Positions 1-6,595 of a stretch of DNA of 10,521 nt are shown piece after piece; within the stretch, counting starts at the first letter, position 1; the number at the start of each line of letters is the position of its first letter. The DNA lies in NCBI GenBank assembly GCA_025356735.1, contig JANXRT010000058.1, positions 1 to 10,521 of the forward strand, given 5' to 3'. Under the pieces are notes generated by a model, which saw nothing but the letters and a program-made list of their open reading frames with translations, was not told the DNA's origin and did no database searches. The translations under genes were made by a program, and so were the position numbers. The stretch is from Acetobacteraceae bacterium (GTDB lineage Bacteria > Pseudomonadota > Alphaproteobacteria > Acetobacterales > Acetobacteraceae).

Positions 1-1
1 C

Positions 2-1066
2 GACGAGGCGTGGATCGGCGAGCACCACTCGGCGGGGTGGGAGCTGATCGCACTGCCCGAGCTGGTGATCGCGCAGGCGGCGGAGCGGACGCGCCATATC
101 AAGCTGGGGACAGGGGTGACGAGCCTGCCGTACCACCATCCGCTGCTGGTGGCGCAAAGGTTCGTGCAGCTCGATCACATGACGCGCGGCCGGGTGATGC
201 TGGGCTGCGGGCCGGGGGCGCTGCCGTCCGACGCCTACATGATGGGGATCGAGCCGGTGACGCAGCGGCCGCGGATGGAACAGGCGATCGACGCCATCAT
301 CCGGCTGCTGGCGTGCGAGGAGCCGGTGACGATCAAGACCGACTGGTTCGAGATGCGCGAGGCCCGGCTGCATTTGGCGCCCTATTCGGACCCGTGCTTC
401 GAGATCGCGGTCGCCAGCACCATCACCCCGTTCGGCATGATGGCGGCGGGGAAACACGGATTGGGCGTGCTGTCGATCGGCGCCGGGCTGCCGGGCGGGC
501 CGGAGGCGCTGGGCAAGCAGTGGCGGATCGCCGAGGACACCGCGGAAAAACACGGCAAGACGATGGACCGCAAGAAGTGGCGCATCGTCATCAACGGCCA
601 CGTCGCCGAGGATGACGAGCAGGCGCTTCGGGAAGTTTCCGCGGGCGAACGGCTGGAGACGCAGACCTATTTCGAGGACACGCTGGGCCGCCCGCCCGGA
701 CGCGCCGACAGCCCTCTGCGCGATGGCGTTGCAAACGGGACCACTTTGGTGGGCTCGCCCGACACGGTGGCGGCGGGGATCGACCGGCTGATCGCCAACA
801 GCGACGGCGGCTTCGGCGGGCTGCTGTTCCGCGCGCATGAGTGGGCCAACCGCGAGCAGACGCTTCGGAGCTACGAGCTGTTCGCGCGCCATGTGATGCC
901 GCGGTTCCAGCACTCGCTGGAAACGGTCGTCGGATCGCGGGAGTGGGTGAAGGCGAACCGCAAAACGGTGCTGGGCGGCAACGTCGAGGCGGTGCGGCGG
1001 GCGTTCACCGATACGGGGCGGGAGGTGCCGGAGGAGTTTCGGTCTCGGACTGTGGGGCAGGTTTAG
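2..1066 (+). CDS. LLM-class flavin-dependent monooxygenase, limonene 1,2-monooxygenase-like (5' partial)
   Basis: The reading frame is open from base 2 to a TAG at 1064-1066 (354 codons), so the N-terminus lies outside the window. The visible part begins DEAWIGEHHSAGWE. This WIGEHHSAGWE block is typical of the luciferase-like group around limonene 1,2-monooxygenase (LimB), as are the GTGVTSLPYHHP strand, LDHMTRGRVMLGCGPG and the later TTLVGSPDTVAAGIDRL segment. LimB is about 390 residues, so roughly 30 residues are missing. Members are cytoplasmic TIM-barrel enzymes that usually take FMNH2 from a partner reductase and oxygenate a small hydrophobic substrate. The actual substrate cannot be read from the sequence. 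F420 genes lie 2.8 kb away, but this subgroup is normally FMN-dependent, so a link to F420 is only a possibility. The gene ends 11 bp before repeat copy 1 and converges on the molybdopterin gene. Confidence 0.87.
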   Translation, partial: DEAWIGEHHSAGWELIALPELVIAQAAERTRHIKLGTGVTSLPYHHPLLVAQRFVQLDHMTRGRVMLGCGPGALPSDAYMMGIEPVTQRPRMEQAIDAIIRLLACEEPVTIKTDWFEMREARLHLAPYSDPCFEIAVASTITPFGMMAAGKHGLGVLSIGAGLPGGPEALGKQWRIAEDTAEKHGKTMDRKKWRIVINGHVAEDDEQALREVSAGERLETQTYFEDTLGRPPGRADSPLRDGVANGTTLVGSPDTVAAGIDRLIANSDGGFGGLLFRAHEWANREQTLRSYELFARHVMPRFQHSLETVVGSREWVKANRKTVLGGNVEAVRRAFTDTGREVPEEFRSRTVGQV

Positions 1067-1076
1067 AAGGAAGAAC

Positions 1077-1114
1077 GGGGCTCTGCCCCAAACCCCGCCG
1101 GGGTAGCGCCCCGG
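1077..1114. repeat. Dispersed GC-rich double-hairpin repeat, copy 1
   Basis: Two adjacent inverted repeats are visible. The first is GGGGC-TCT-GCCCC (1077-1089). The second is CCGGGG-TAGCG-CCCCGG (1098-1114), a perfect 6-bp stem. The 19 bases from 1077 (GGGGCTCTGCCCCAAACCC) are identical to copy 2 at 7230. The element sits between two convergent stops (1066 on + and 1141 on -), where it could end or stabilise both transcripts. No T-tract follows, so it is not a classical intrinsic terminator. Repeats starting GGGGCTCTGCCCC are common in Acetobacteraceae-type genomes, to my recollection. Confidence 0.75.
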
Positions 1115-1140
1115 AGCGCATCCGATAAAGAGGTAAGGCC

Positions 1141-3216
1141 CTACTCCGCCGCCAGGGCTACTTCGAAAACTTCGGCGCGGAGCCAGATCGCGGTGTCGTG
1201 GAATACCGCGCCGCCAATCGGGGGGGCGGGGTCGTCGCTGGTCAGGGCGTTGATGCCGATGCCGCCTTCGAAGGCCGTGTTGGGCCAGACGCTCTCGACG
1301 ATGATCACGCCGGGCTGCATGCCGGCGGCGATGCGCGCGTGGACGACGACCTCGCCGCGGGCGTTCCCCAGGCGGATCTTGCCGCCGGTTTGAAGCCCGA
1401 GCTTGCTTGCGTCGTCGGGATGGATGAGCGCGGTCGGGCGGTCCTCGCGGCGGCGGGATTCTTCCGATTGCGTGAAGGTGGTGTTGAGAAACTGGCGGGC
1501 GGGGGCGGTGACAAGTCGAAAAGGGGTTTCTTCCGACGCATCGTCGATCGTCGCCATGTGGTCGGGCAGGCGCGGCATGACGGCGTGATTGGGGCCGATG
1601 CGGGGCCAGTCGGGCGAGAAATGAAATTTCTTGTCGGGGTGGCCGAACCCCTTGAGGAAGTGGGAGTCCTCGAAGCTTGGCTGCACGTCGTGCCAGTGTT
1701 CGGCCTGGATCGCGTCGGCGCCGGGCCAGCCGGATAGTTTCAGCGTCGCGTCGACCAGCTCCATCGCGGTCATGGCGAAGCCGCGATGGGTGGCGCCGAG
1801 GCGGAGCGCCAGGGCCTGATGGACCTCGTGGTTGGAACGGCATTCGCCGGGCGGCTCGACCAGTTTCGCACCGATCTGGATGTGGCCGTGGCCGCCGGCC
1901 TGGTAGAAGTCGTCATGCTCCAGGAACATCGTGGCGGGCAGGACGATGTCGGCGAGAAGCGCCGTGTCGGTCATGAACTGCTCGTGCACGCAGGTGAACA
2001 GGTCTTCCCGCATCAGCCCGGCGCGCACGCGGTTGCTGTCGGGGGCGACGGCGGCGGGATTGGTGTTCTGGATCAGCATGGCGTGGACCGGGCCGCCGCC
2101 CTCCAGCGCGTCCGGCACGTTGGTCAGCACGCTGCCGATGCGGCTCATGTCGAGCGCGCGGGTGGTTGTGTCGCGGACATCCCAGCCCTCGACCAGGGTC
2201 TTGTTCCAGTTGTAGATGCCGCGGTTGTTCCAGAACGCGCCGCCGCCCTCGTGGCGCCATTTGCCACTGACGGTCGGCAGGCAGCTGACGGCGTGCATCT
2301 GGGCGGCGCCGTTGCGCATTCGGGTGAAGCCGTAGCCGGCGCGGATGTAGGCGCGGTCGGTTCGGTTGTAGAGGGCGGCGAAGGTTTCTATCCGTGCCGC
2401 CGGGATGCCGGTGATGGCCTCGGCCCATTCTGGCGTGCGGGTGGCGAGGTGGGCTTCGAGGCCGGCGGGGTTGTCGGAATACTTCGCCATGTAGTCGCGG
2501 TCGGCGAAACCGTCGCGGAAGGAAGTGTGCATGACGGCGCAGGCAAGGGCGCCGTCGGTGCCGGGGCGGGGGGCGAGGTGCATGTCGGCGACCGCCGCGG
2601 TGCCGGTGCGGTATGGATCGATCACCACCAGCTGCGCGCCGCGTTCCTTGCGGGCGCGGGAGATGTGGACCATCGCGTTGACCTGGGTCGCCACCGGGTT
2701 GCCGCCCCAGACGACGATCAGGTCGGACACCGCCATCTCGCGCGGGTCGGGTCCGGTGAACCGGCCGACGCCCGCCATCCAGCCGGCCTCGCAGAGCGAG
2801 GTGCAGATGGTGTTGCCTTGGCGCGAATAGCGCATCTCGTGGCGCAGCCGGTGGATGCCGTCGCGCTGCACGATGCCCATGGTGCCGGCGTAGTAGTAGG
2901 GCCAGACCGACTCCGAGCCGTGCGCCTCGGTTGCGGCGCGGAACGCCTCTGCGGTACGGTCGAGCGCCTCGTCCCAGCCGATGCGTTTGAATTCCCCGGA
3001 GCCTTTCGAGCCGGTGCGGAGAAGGGGATGGGTGAGGCGGTCCGGGTGGTGCAGCCGGTCGGCATAGCGCGCGACCTTGGCGCAGACGACGCCCGCGGTG
3101 TAGCTGTTGGCGGCAGCACCTCGTACCCGGCCGATGCGGTCCCGGCCGAGGATCTCGACCTCCAGCGCGCAGGCCGAGGGACAGTCGTGCGGGCAGACGG
3201 AATGACCGATATTCAT
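1141..3216 (-). CDS. Molybdopterin-dependent oxidoreductase with N-terminal [4Fe-4S] cluster
   Basis: This 691-residue protein belongs to the DMSO-reductase/formate-dehydrogenase superfamily (BisC-like, COG0243 type). The N-terminus VCPHDCPSAC with Cys8, Cys12, Cys16 and a later Cys45 (GVVCAKV) forms a 4Fe-4S motif. Residues 55-140 and 160-240 hold the usual molybdopterin-dinucleotide binding blocks (DLIVVWGGNPVATQ, QLVVIDPYRT, APRPGTDGALA). The C-terminal domain after about 570 (RPTALIHPDDASKLGL, GEVVVHARI) is the molydopterin-binding beta-barrel. The metal-ligand loop is around NTICTSLCEAGW (135-146); which residue binds the metal is not certain. There is no Tat or Sec signal, so the enzyme should be cytoplasmic. 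Its ATG overlaps the TGA of the upstream HD gene (ATGA), indicating translational coupling. Substrate is unknown. Confidence 0.9.
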   Translation of the reverse strand: MNIGHSVCPHDCPSACALEVEILGRDRIGRVRGAAANSYTAGVVCAKVARYADRLHHPDRLTHPLLRTGSKGSGEFKRIGWDEALDRTAEAFRAATEAHGSESVWPYYYAGTMGIVQRDGIHRLRHEMRYSRQGNTICTSLCEAGWMAGVGRFTGPDPREMAVSDLIVVWGGNPVATQVNAMVHISRARKERGAQLVVIDPYRTGTAAVADMHLAPRPGTDGALACAVMHTSFRDGFADRDYMAKYSDNPAGLEAHLATRTPEWAEAITGIPAARIETFAALYNRTDRAYIRAGYGFTRMRNGAAQMHAVSCLPTVSGKWRHEGGGAFWNNRGIYNWNKTLVEGWDVRDTTTRALDMSRIGSVLTNVPDALEGGGPVHAMLIQNTNPAAVAPDSNRVRAGLMREDLFTCVHEQFMTDTALLADIVLPATMFLEHDDFYQAGGHGHIQIGAKLVEPPGECRSNHEVHQALALRLGATHRGFAMTAMELVDATLKLSGWPGADAIQAEHWHDVQPSFEDSHFLKGFGHPDKKFHFSPDWPRIGPNHAVMPRLPDHMATIDDASEETPFRLVTAPARQFLNTTFTQSEESRRREDRPTALIHPDDASKLGLQTGGKIRLGNARGEVVVHARIAAGMQPGVIIVESVWPNTAFEGGIGINALTSDDPAPPIGGAVFHDTAIWLRAEVFEVALAAE

Positions 3217-3767
3217 GTCAGGCTGGCCGCGACGTGGGGCATGAAGTGCGCGACCGCCGGCGTCTCAAGGTCCCGTTCCTTGGCGGCCTCGTCGTAGCGG
3301 CGCAACTGCACGGCTTGGCGCCAATGCGCCAGCCGCTCGAATTGCTTGGCTTCCTGGCACGACATCCGGCCGCCCTGCAGCGATAGGCTGAGCACGCTGT
3401 CGGCCGAGAGCTTTCCGAAGTAGCCGGGCTCGGTGGCGCAAAGGTAGCGCTTGGCGGCGACGTGGAGGCGGATCGGCTCGGTGACTTCGGCCGGGAACCA
3501 GCGCGCCAGATAGCGGTTGCCGGCATCCTCGTGCCGGTCGTCGATGCCGGCCGCGGCCGGATAGTCGCCGAGCTGGTGGATGAGGTGGCCGATGTCGTGC
3601 ATCAGGGCGGCGGCGATCAGCGCCGAAAGCAGCCCGTCGGCCTCGGCGAACATCGCCGCCTGCAGCGCGTGCTGGCGCTGGGTGATGCCGGCCAGCCCGT
3701 AGCTGGCATCGGCGCGGTTCTGCAGCAGATCAAAAATCTCGGCTATGCGCGGGTCCTGTTGGTCCAT
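3213..3767 (-). CDS. HD-domain mixed-valence diiron oxygenase, PhnZ/TmpB-like
   Basis: The 184-residue product matches the phosphonate-degradation HD oxygenase family, whose known members PhnZ and TmpB oxidatively cleave C-P bonds of hydroxylated phosphonates. With the start chosen here, the PhnZ iron ligands line up: His33, His57-Asp58 (MHDIGH), His79 (DDRHED), His102 (RLHVAAKRYL) and Asp159 (RRYDE). Phosphonate-contacting Lys106 and the lid tyrosine Tyr23 are also present. The glutamate that pairs with this tyrosine in PhnZ (YxxE) is Ala26 here (YGLA), which argues for a different substrate headgroup. The start at 3767 (MDQQDP) gives the family's normal length. An upstream in-frame ATG at 3806 would add 13 residues (MLDFPPRNIGCCT) that do not look like the family. 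The gene is first in a two-gene unit with the molybdopterin enzyme. No phosphonate transporter or transaminase is nearby. Confidence 0.85.
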   Translation of the reverse strand: MDQQDPRIAEIFDLLQNRADASYGLAGITQRQHALQAAMFAEADGLLSALIAAALMHDIGHLIHQLGDYPAAAGIDDRHEDAGNRYLARWFPAEVTEPIRLHVAAKRYLCATEPGYFGKLSADSVLSLSLQGGRMSCQEAKQFERLAHWRQAVQLRRYDEAAKERDLETPAVAHFMPHVAASLT

Positions 3768-3879
3768 GGTGCAGCATCCGATATTTCGTGGCGGGAAGTC
3801 CAGCATCGCGGGGCTTCTGGTGGTGACGCCGAAGCTCGCCTAACATCGTGGCCGGGTTGCGGCAGTGGGGACGAAGAAC
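3768..3879. promoter_or_regulatory. Divergent intergenic control region between the HD/molybdopterin unit and the fgd-cof operon
   Basis: This 112-base stretch separates two divergent start codons and must hold promoters for both units. I see no convincing -35/-10 pair; TAACAT at 3841-3846 is a weak -10 candidate for the + operon without a good -35 box. No clear inverted repeat for a repressor site was found. Confidence 0.4.
3867..3871 (+). promoter_or_regulatory. Probable ribosome binding site deciding the fgd start
   Basis: GGGGA lies 8 bases before the GTG at 3880. The alternative GTG at 3865 overlaps this site and has no comparable purine-rich stretch before it, so 3880 is preferred. Confidence 0.45.
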
Positions 3880-4884
3880 GTGATAAAACTCGGTTACAAG
3901 GCTTCGGCGGAGCAGTTCAGCCCGACGAAGCTGCTTGATTTCTCGGTGCTGGCGGAGGAGGTCGGGTTCGACTCGATCTGGGTCAGCGATCACTTCCAGC
4001 CGTGGAAGCATACCGACGGCCATGCGCCGTTCTCGATGGCGTGGCTCGGGGCGCTCGGCGCCCGCACGTCGCGCGCGGTGATCGGCACCTCGGTGCTGAC
4101 GCCGACGTTCCGTTACCATCCGACCGTCGTCGCGCAGGCGTTCGGCACGCTGGGCGCGATGTTCCCCGGGCGCGTGATCCTCGGCATCGGCACCGGTGAG
4201 GGGCTGAACGAGGTGCCGGCGACGGGGATGGTGTGGCCCGAGTTCAAGGAGCGGTTCGCGCGGATGCGGGAGGCCGTGACCCTGATGCGAAAACTTTGGT
4301 CGGAGGAGCGGGTGTCGTTCGAGGGCACCTACTACAAGACGGAAAACGCGACGATCTACGACAAGCCGGACGAGATGGTGCCGATCTACGTCGCCGGCGC
4401 CGGCGCGCTGGTGGCGAAATATGCCGGGCGGGCCGGAGACGGGTTCATCTGCACGAGCGGCAAGGCGGCCGAGCTCTATACCGAGACGCTGCTGCCGAAC
4501 GTGGCGGCTGGGCTGGAGGCGGCGGGGCGCAGCGACGTGGGGTATGACCGCATGATCGAGGTCAAGGTTTCTTTCGACACGGACAAGCAGCGCGCGCTGG
4601 AGGATACCCGGCATTGGGCGGCGCTGGCGCTGACGCCGGAGGAGAAGATGTCGGTCGAGGACCCGGCCGAGATGGAACGGCTGGCCGACGCGCTGCCGCT
4701 GGAGCGTGCGGCGAAGCGCTGGATCGTTTCGAATGATCCGGAGGAGCATGTCGAACGGATAAGATACTACATCGATCTTGGATTTCGCGACCTGGTGTTC
4801 CACGCGCCGGGGCCGGACCAGGAGCGATTCCTGCGGCTGTATGCCGAGCAGGTGCTGCCGAGGCTGCGGGCGCGCTTCGGCTGA
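3880..4884 (+). CDS. fgd: F420-dependent glucose-6-phosphate dehydrogenase (FGD) homologue
   Basis: The 334-residue luciferase-fold protein is strikingly similar to mycobacterial FGD1, from LGYKASAEQF and SDHFQPW through GTSVLTPTFRY, GDGFICTSGK and AKRWIV to VFHAPG. FGD oxidises glucose-6-phosphate to 6-phosphogluconolactone and reduces F420 to F420H2. FGD1 catalytic and F420-site residues Glu13, His40, Trp44 and Glu109 correspond to Glu11, His38, Trp42 and Glu107 here. The phosphate-binding Lys198, Lys259 and Arg283 correspond to Lys195, Lys256 and Arg280. Keeping all three phosphate ligands argues for a true sugar-phosphate substrate rather than an unrelated LLM role. The start is GTG at 3880 (MIKLGYKAS), supported by GGGGA upstream; GTG at 3865 would add five residues. 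It is the first gene of the operon, and cofE follows after 5 bases. Residue matches come from remembered FGD1 sequence. Confidence 0.92.
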   Translation: MIKLGYKASAEQFSPTKLLDFSVLAEEVGFDSIWVSDHFQPWKHTDGHAPFSMAWLGALGARTSRAVIGTSVLTPTFRYHPTVVAQAFGTLGAMFPGRVILGIGTGEGLNEVPATGMVWPEFKERFARMREAVTLMRKLWSEERVSFEGTYYKTENATIYDKPDEMVPIYVAGAGALVAKYAGRAGDGFICTSGKAAELYTETLLPNVAAGLEAAGRSDVGYDRMIEVKVSFDTDKQRALEDTRHWAALALTPEEKMSVEDPAEMERLADALPLERAAKRWIVSNDPEEHVERIRYYIDLGFRDLVFHAPGPDQERFLRLYAEQVLPRLRARFG

Positions 4885-4889
4885 ACGCG

Positions 4890-5657
4890 ATGTCGGCTTC
4901 GCTGGAACTGTACGCCGTCGGCGGCCTGCCGATGGTGCAGCCGGGTGACGACCTTGCCCGGTTGCTGAGCGATGCGTTTGCCGTCGAGGGGCTGGTGCCG
5001 CGCGATGGCGACGTTGTCGTCGTGGCGCAGAAGATCGTCTCCAAGGCCGAGGGCCGGGTGGTCGATGTTGCCACCGTCACGCCGTCGGCGGAGGCGGTGC
5101 AGATCGGCGCCGAGATCAGCAAGGACCCCCGGCTTGTCGAGATCGTGCTGGGGGAAAGCCGGCGGGTGGTGCGGACGCGGCCCAATCTGCTGATCGTCGA
5201 GCATCGGCTTGGCATGGTGATGGCCAATGCCGGGGTGGATCAATCCAACGTGGCGCCGGAGGATGGCGTGCACCGGGCGCTCCTGCTCCCCGTCGATCCC
5301 GATGCCAGCGCCGAGCGGCTGCGGGCGGCGTTGTCCGAAACGTTCGGGGTGCGGCTGGCGGTGATCGTTTCCGACAGCTTTGGGCGTGCCTGGCGGCGGG
5401 GGACGGTCGGGGTGGCGATCGGCTCGGCCGGCTTGCCCTCGTTGATCGACCTGCGCGGCAAGCCGGATTTGTTCGGGCGCACGCTGGAGGTCTCGATCAT
5501 CGGGTTCGCCGACGAGATCGCCGCTGCGGCCTCGCTGTTGCAGGGCCAGGCGGGCGAGGGGCGGCCGGTGGTGCTGGTGCGCGGGCTGCGATGGAGCGCG
5601 CCCGAGGCGCCGGCGGCCGCGCTGATCCGGCCGGCCGAGGAGGATCTGTTCCGGTGA
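4890..5657 (+). CDS. cofE: Coenzyme F420-0:L-glutamate ligase
   Basis: CofE adds L-glutamate residues to F420-0 using GTP, the last step of F420 biosynthesis. The 255-residue product carries the family blocks: GDVVVVAQKIVSKAEGRVV (40-58), MANAGVDQSNV (111-121), VIVSDSFGRAWRRGTVGVAIG (158-178) in which the SDSFGRAWR stretch is diagnostic, and GFADEIAAAASLL (205-217). The length matches the archaeal stand-alone CofE. It lacks the C-terminal nitroreductase-type domain of actinobacterial FbiB, which reduces dehydro-F420-0. The start ATG is 5 bases after the fgd stop, and the stop TGA overlaps the cofD GTG start, so it is translationally linked to both neighbours. Confidence 0.95.
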   Translation: MSASLELYAVGGLPMVQPGDDLARLLSDAFAVEGLVPRDGDVVVVAQKIVSKAEGRVVDVATVTPSAEAVQIGAEISKDPRLVEIVLGESRRVVRTRPNLLIVEHRLGMVMANAGVDQSNVAPEDGVHRALLLPVDPDASAERLRAALSETFGVRLAVIVSDSFGRAWRRGTVGVAIGSAGLPSLIDLRGKPDLFGRTLEVSIIGFADEIAAAASLLQGQAGEGRPVVLVRGLRWSAPEAPAAALIRPAEEDLFR

Positions 5658-6595
5658 GCCTGGTGGTTGCGCTGTCCGGCGGCGTCGGCGGCGCCAAGCT
5701 GGCGCTTGGGCTTTCGCGCGTGCTGCCGGCGGAGGAGTTGCTGGTGGTGTGCAACACCGGCGACGATTTCGAGCATCTTGGCCTATCGGTTTCGCCTGAT
5801 ATCGACACCGTGATGTACACGCTGGCCGGGCTGGCCAATGCCGAACTCGGCTGGGGACGGGCGGACGAGAGCTGGGCGTTCATGGAAACCCTGGCGGCGA
5901 TCGGCGGCGAAACCTGGTTCCGGCTCGGCGACCGTGACCTCGCGGTGCATGTCGAGCGGACCCGAAGGTTGCTGGCCGGCGAGGACCTGTCCGCGGTCAC
6001 GGCGGAGTTCTGCACCCGGCTTGGGGTTTTACCGCGTGTGGTGCCGATGACCGACCATCGTGTGCGGACGCGGGTTCGCACCGAGGATGGCTGGATCGCT
6101 TTCCAGGATTATTTCGTCCGCCAGCAGTGCCGGCCGGTGGTGCGCCAGATCGCTTTTTCCGGGGCCGATGAGGCGCGGCCGCAGCCGGAGTTCCTGGCGG
6201 CGTTGCGCGATGAGAAATTGCGCGCGGTGGTGATCTGCCCGTCCAACCCGTTCATCAGCGTCGAGCCGATTCTGGCATTGCCGGGCGTGCGGACAGCTTT
6301 GGAGGCTTGCGCCGCGCCGGTGATCGCGGTGTCGCCAATCATCGCCGGGCGCGCAATCAAGGGGCCGACGGCGAAGATGATGGCGGAACTCGGGCTGGAT
6401 GTCAGTGCCGCCGGCGTCGCGGCGCGGTATGGCGATCTGCTGGATGGCTACGTGGTGGACCACGCCGACGCGGCCAGCGTTCCCGGTGCTGTGGCGGCAA
6501 CGACCTTGATGAAGACGATCGAGGATCGGGAGAATCTGGCGCGCGTGGTGCTCGGGCTTGCCTACCGGCTGCGCGGGTGCCAGCTGCGCGAATGA
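5654..6595 (+). CDS. cofD: 2-phospho-L-lactate (phosphoenolpyruvate) transferase, F420-0 synthase
   Basis: CofD (FbiA in actinobacteria) transfers the phospho-acid moiety from the GDP-activated compound made by CofC onto Fo. In bacteria this usually gives dehydro-F420-0, in archaea F420-0. The 313-residue protein starts with the nucleotide/Fo-binding loop LSGGVGGAKLALGL (7-20), followed by CNTGDDFEHLGLSVSPDIDT (33-52), which includes the metal-binding aspartates. Later come CPSNPFISVEPIL and SPIIAGRAIKGPTAKMM, both family signatures. The start GTG at 5654 overlaps the cofE stop (GTGA). An upstream in-frame ATG at 5591 would run inside cofE and precede the conserved N-terminus by 21 residues, so it is rejected. 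The TGA stop overlaps the cofC ATG (ATGA). Confidence 0.95.
   Translation: MSLVVALSGGVGGAKLALGLSRVLPAEELLVVCNTGDDFEHLGLSVSPDIDTVMYTLAGLANAELGWGRADESWAFMETLAAIGGETWFRLGDRDLAVHVERTRRLLAGEDLSAVTAEFCTRLGVLPRVVPMTDHRVRTRVRTEDGWIAFQDYFVRQQCRPVVRQIAFSGADEARPQPEFLAALRDEKLRAVVICPSNPFISVEPILALPGVRTALEACAAPVIAVSPIIAGRAIKGPTAKMMAELGLDVSAAGVAARYGDLLDGYVVDHADAASVPGAVAATTLMKTIEDRENLARVVLGLAYRLRGCQLRE

Noticed and set aside
2..1066. The first LLM protein as a member of the F420 system
   Set aside because: Its EHHSAGWE signature points to the FMN-type limonene monooxygenase group, and it is separated from the cof operon by a convergent and a divergent junction; proximity alone is not enough.
1077..1114. Repeat copy 1 as a classical rho-independent terminator
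   Set aside because: The stems are GC-rich but no run of T follows on either strand, so it is reported as a repeat with only a possible transcript-end role.
1786..3297. A 503-codon open frame on the + strand, opposite the molybdopterin gene
   Set aside because: Its translation is low-complexity Gly/Ala/Val/Asp-rich with no family motif, while the opposite strand codes a clear molybdopterin enzyme. Long antisense frames are expected at this GC content.
3730..4803. A 357-codon open frame on the - strand across fgd
   Set aside because: It is Arg/His/Pro-rich without motifs and lies antisense to the clear FGD homologue.
5591..5653. Longer cofD start at ATG 5591
   Set aside because: It would add 21 residues coded inside cofE in another frame, ahead of the conserved LSGGVGGAK start; the GTGA overlap at 5654 is typical coupling.
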